A DNA stretch of 7,471 bases from Actinobacteria bacterium ADurb.Bin346 (lineage in GTDB: Bacteria; Actinomycetota; Humimicrobiia; Humimicrobiales; Humimicrobiaceae): positions 1 through 7,471 of the forward strand of contig MWAX01000080.1 in NCBI GenBank assembly GCA_002068775.1. Reading direction: 5' to 3'. The position numbers and the translations under genes were made by a program. The notes under the pieces are model-generated. The model saw nothing but the letters and a program-made list of their open reading frames with translations, searched no databases and was not told the origin of the DNA. Position 1 is the stretch's first letter. The number at the start of each line of letters is the position of its first letter. This document shows positions 5,425 through 7,471 of the stretch, one piece after another.

Positions 5425-5920
5425 GACCCTCTTTTAAATCCCTGCCAATTCTCTTTTCTATTGAATAAAATGATTTTTCTGAAAAAGCTTTTTGATATTT
5501 TAGCCTGTCAGATATTTTTTTCCTTGACTCTTTCATTTCCAGAGAAAATTCTCTTATGGATTTCCTGTAAATATTATGCCTGAATACGACTTTCTGCTGA
5601 AGATTGTCAGAAGTGACTACAAATATCCTGTCATAGTTTTCATTACTGTGTACAATATTCTCAACAATGCTGTCGGCAGTTTCCCCTTTCTTTGAATAAA
5701 TCACCTGTATGCCATCAGATATTTCACTGTTCCTTGCAAGGTTTTCACTGTTCCTTGCATCAAAAACTGTAATTATATCGCATGAAATATAGCTTTTAAA
5801 TTGTAAAAGATTTTCAATAAGCGTGTTTCTCAATTCTGTCAGCCGGCTAGAAGAAAGCTTTGCAGGTTTTTTGTGGTTAAAGATAAAATTGTAACCGTCA
5901 ATTATATAAAGGTCTTTCAT
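5399..5920 (-). CDS. yacP: NYN-domain endoribonuclease YacP (Rae1-like)
   Basis: Single-domain PIN/NYN-type RNase of 173 residues, the usual family length. Bacillus YacP (Rae1) cleaves mRNA at the ribosome; that role is transferred by homology only. Expected metal-site acidic residues are present: Asp8 in IIDGYNFIF, Asp54 in VFDAR, Asp83 in the hallmark KKGETADSIVE, and Asp105 in VVTSD. The segment NIYRKSIREF replaces the more usual GA-x-x-x-SAREF. The C-terminal ~50 residues are charged and helical (EMKESRKKISDRLKYQK). Residues 55-66 contain a duplicated ARNSE caused by an in-frame DNA repeat at 5722-5759. ATG 5920 begins one base after the rlmB stop with no clear Shine-Dalgarno, suggesting coupled translation. 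Its place after cysS and rlmB is the conserved order of Gram-positive genomes and strengthens the call. Confidence 0.88.
   Translation of the reverse strand: MKDLYIIDGYNFIFNHKKPAKLSSSRLTELRNTLIENLLQFKSYISCDIITVFDARNSENLARNSEISDGIQVIYSKKGETADSIVENIVHSNENYDRIFVVTSDNLQQKVVFRHNIYRKSIREFSLEMKESRKKISDRLKYQKAFSEKSFYSIEKRIGRDLKEGLENIRQGK
5722..5759 (-). repeat. In-frame 17-bp direct repeat inside yacP
   Basis: TTTCACTGTTCCTTGCA occurs at 5722-5738 and again at 5743-5759, with a 21-base period equal to seven codons. On the coding strand this gives ARNSENL followed by ARNSEIS, just after the FDA strand of the NYN fold. It looks like a recent slippage-type duplication that keeps the frame. Confidence 0.8.
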
Positions 5921-5921
5921 T

Positions 5922-6728
5922 TTAAAACTTTTTATTTTTTAACAGGAACTGATTCAAAATATACAGCATAATTCCGCTTGAAGTCGATACATTGAGTGAC
6001 TGCATCCTGCCTGACATTGTTATTTTAACCAGCATATCACAATTTTCGCTTATAAGCCTTCTGATGCCTTTTTGCTCGCTTCCGAACACAACAGCCAGAG
6101 GAAATGAATAAGAGATCGAGTCAGCAGGTTTAACGTCCTCGCCTTCGCCCGGGGAAGTCCCGTATATCCAGAAACCCCGGCTTTTTAGTCTGTTCATGGC
6201 ACTTACTATATTAGTGACACAGTAAACTTTTATTTCTTCGAGAGCGCCTGATGAAATCTTTGAAACTCTGTTGCTGGCTTCAGCGCTTCTGTTTTTTGAT
6301 ATTATCACTCCATCTGCGCCAAAAGCACTGCAGTTGCGTAAAATAGCTCCAAAATTGCCGACATCTGTAATTTCATCAAGAATAACAAGGATGCTTTTTT
6401 TATCAGTATATATGCCGCCTGCAAGGTCATCTTCCAGGTCAGAGTAATTATATGGTGAAACAGCAGCAAGTATACCCTGGATACTTCCGGATTCTTCAGC
6501 AATGTTCCTGCTGCCTGAAATTGCTTCCTCAGATAAGCGCCTAAAAATATCAGGTGATACAATTTCCACCTGTATATTTTTCTTTTTTGCAGAAAATATC
6601 AGCTCATTAATCCTACGAGAGCTGATTTTAGAAGAATTACAGATTATTTTGTTTATCTTTCTTTTTCCGGAATTTACACTGATCAGCGAAGATATAGTGT
6701 TTATGCCATATAGATATTCTGTTTTCAG
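5922..6728 (-). CDS. rlmB: 23S rRNA 2'-O-methyltransferase RlmB (TrmH/SpoU family), CTG start proposed
   Basis: SPOUT-class methyltransferase that methylates a ribose in 23S rRNA using S-adenosylmethionine. With the start proposed here it has 268 residues (family ~245-250). Residues 5-95 are the SpoU substrate-binding domain: EYLYGINTISSLI at the front, GSIQGILAAVSPYNY at its end. The catalytic domain carries motif 1 (LDEITDVGNFGAILRNCSAFG), motif 2 (VFGSEQKGIRRLISENCD) and motif 3 (SLNVSTSSGIMLY), with the knot Asn, Glu and Arg in place. The first conventional start, GTG 6569, falls at residue 54 and would cut off half of the RNA-binding domain. Upstream, the frame stays open to a stop at 6765-6767 with clear homology but no ATG, GTG or TTG. 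CTG 6726-6728 overlaps the cysS TGA as CTGA, a typical coupled-reinitiation layout. The minimal, certain coding part is 5922-6569. The mrnC gene often found between cysS and rlmB is absent. Confidence 0.85.
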   Translation of the reverse strand: MKTEYLYGINTISSLISVNSGKRKINKIICNSSKISSRRINELIFSAKKKNIQVEIVSPDIFRRLSEEAISGSRNIAEESGSIQGILAAVSPYNYSDLEDDLAGGIYTDKKSILVILDEITDVGNFGAILRNCSAFGADGVIISKNRSAEASNRVSKISSGALEEIKVYCVTNIVSAMNRLKSRGFWIYGTSPGEGEDVKPADSISYSFPLAVVFGSEQKGIRRLISENCDMLVKITMSGRMQSLNVSTSSGIMLYILNQFLLKNKKF

Positions 6729-7471
6729 GATTCTCTTTTCCAGAGGGTGCCCTCTTTCCTGTCGTCAAGTATTATACCGTAATTTTTTAGCTTCTGCCTG
6801 ATTTCATCGGCTTTGGAGTAATTTTTATTTTTCCTTGCAGTGTTGCGCTGCTCAATAAGCTCCTTTATTTCTGCTTCTTCCAGCACAGCCAGTTCTTCCT
6901 TTTTTTTCTCCGGCATGACCAGTTCTTTTTCAAGGTTAAAACCAAATATTTTACTGTGCTCGATAATAATCTGATACAGGATTTTCAGGCTTTCCATAAT
7001 AGACGTGCTGTTTTTAAAGCTGGCGCCCTGTATTATTGAATTAATGCTTTTTATCATTTCAAACATATCGCCAATTGCTTTCGCTGAATTGAAATCATCA
7101 TCCATTGATTCCCTGAACTGTGATTTGAACTGTTTAATGCTTCCAAAGATCATTGAAGCTGTTTCATCAGGATATGCGCTGTTATCATCTTCACAGCCTT
7201 TTTCAGCAAGAAATTTAATATTTCGCATAAAATTTATTATTTTATCAAGCGCCTTTTTTGATTCTTCAAGTTTATGAGCGCTGAATTCGAGAGGACTCCT
7301 GTAATGTGTTGACAGCATATATAATTTAATCACATTTGCAGAATATTTTTCCAGGACATTCCGCAATATCCAGTCATGCTCCAGTCCTTTTGATTTTGAC
7401 ATTTTCTGCTCTTTTACTTCAATCATTCCATTATGCATCCAGTAATTTACAAAGTCTCCCTTTGATGGGAA
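6725..7471 (-). CDS. cysS: Cysteinyl-tRNA synthetase, C-terminal half (5' end outside window)
   Basis: Cytosolic class I aminoacyl-tRNA synthetase that charges tRNA-Cys. The frame is open to the right edge, so the Met at 7438 is internal and 248 residues are visible of a usual ~460. Visible family features in order are FVNYWMHNGMIEV, the ATP-binding KMSKS loop (EQKMSKSKG), the HYRSPLEFS segment that begins the anticodon-binding helical region, the DALIA-like helix (ESMDDDFNSAKAIGDMFEM), and the C-terminal signature RNTARKNKNYSKADEIRQKL, ending with the GI-x-L-DD-x-x-x-GT-x-WKR pattern. Nothing is disrupted. It is the first visible gene of the minus-strand operon and its TGA overlaps the proposed start of rlmB. 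The Zn-binding and HIGH motifs lie outside the window. Confidence 0.95.
   Translation of the reverse strand, partial: FPSKGDFVNYWMHNGMIEVKEQKMSKSKGLEHDWILRNVLEKYSANVIKLYMLSTHYRSPLEFSAHKLEESKKALDKIINFMRNIKFLAEKGCEDDNSAYPDETASMIFGSIKQFKSQFRESMDDDFNSAKAIGDMFEMIKSINSIIQGASFKNSTSIMESLKILYQIIIEHSKIFGFNLEKELVMPEKKKEELAVLEEAEIKELIEQRNTARKNKNYSKADEIRQKLKNYGIILDDRKEGTLWKRES

Noticed and set aside
5922..6569. Short rlmB starting at GTG 6569 as the full gene
   Set aside because: It would remove half of the SpoU substrate-binding domain although the upstream codons encode it clearly in the same frame.
6725..7438. A 237-residue protein starting at ATG 7438
   Set aside because: The codons before it read FVNYW, which continues the cysteinyl-tRNA synthetase sequence, so this Met is internal.

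Overview
The window is a compact, AT-rich bacterial segment in which ATA, AGA and AGG codons are common and several starts look non-ATG. I see no rRNA, tRNA, transposase, phage or CRISPR signal. The order cysS - rlmB - yacP is the familiar housekeeping cluster of Gram-positive-type bacteria (Firmicutes/Actinobacteria grade). Salvaged biotin (BioY), a MetV-type methylenetetrahydrofolate reductase domain protein and AT-rich DNA suggest an anaerobe, possibly from an uncultured lineage. This placement is inference; the sequence does not name the organism.

Left half, plus strand (1-3617): a tight three-gene operon. The 3' part of bioY (biotin uptake S component) runs into a 628-residue fusion protein, followed one base later by accC (biotin carboxylase). 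The fusion is the most interesting object here. Its first ~450 residues have the fold and length of the carboxyltransferase part of oxaloacetate decarboxylase alpha / pyruvate carboxylase subunit B, but both metal-ligand histidines, the active-site Arg and the Trp of the family motif are replaced. Its last ~145 residues are a complete acetyl-CoA-carboxylase-type AccB with an intact biotinylation site. The reading frame is intact and accC keeps its catalytic residues. The simplest reading is biotin uptake, a biotin carrier on a catalytically dead (or repurposed) carboxyltransferase scaffold, and biotin carboxylase, made together for an acyl-CoA carboxylase whose true carboxyltransferase (AccA/AccD or similar) lies elsewhere.

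Middle (3618-4413): a 207-base intergenic region holds four 13-bp tandem repeats, a TTGACA-type promoter candidate and an 18-bp perfect palindrome near the predicted transcription start. It leads into a lone metV-like gene with an 8-cysteine metal-binding region. No metF is present in the window. A 55-base gap with a 17-bp tandem duplication separates metV from the convergent minus-strand operon.

Right half, minus strand (7471 down to 4414): cysS (3' half), rlmB, yacP and a membrane-anchored nuclease with SNase and lamin-tail domains. All junctions overlap or nearly touch, so the four genes are probably co-transcribed and translationally coupled. rlmB can only encode its N-terminal RNA-binding domain if translation starts at a CTG that overlaps the cysS stop codon. 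Automatic start calling would probably lose that domain.
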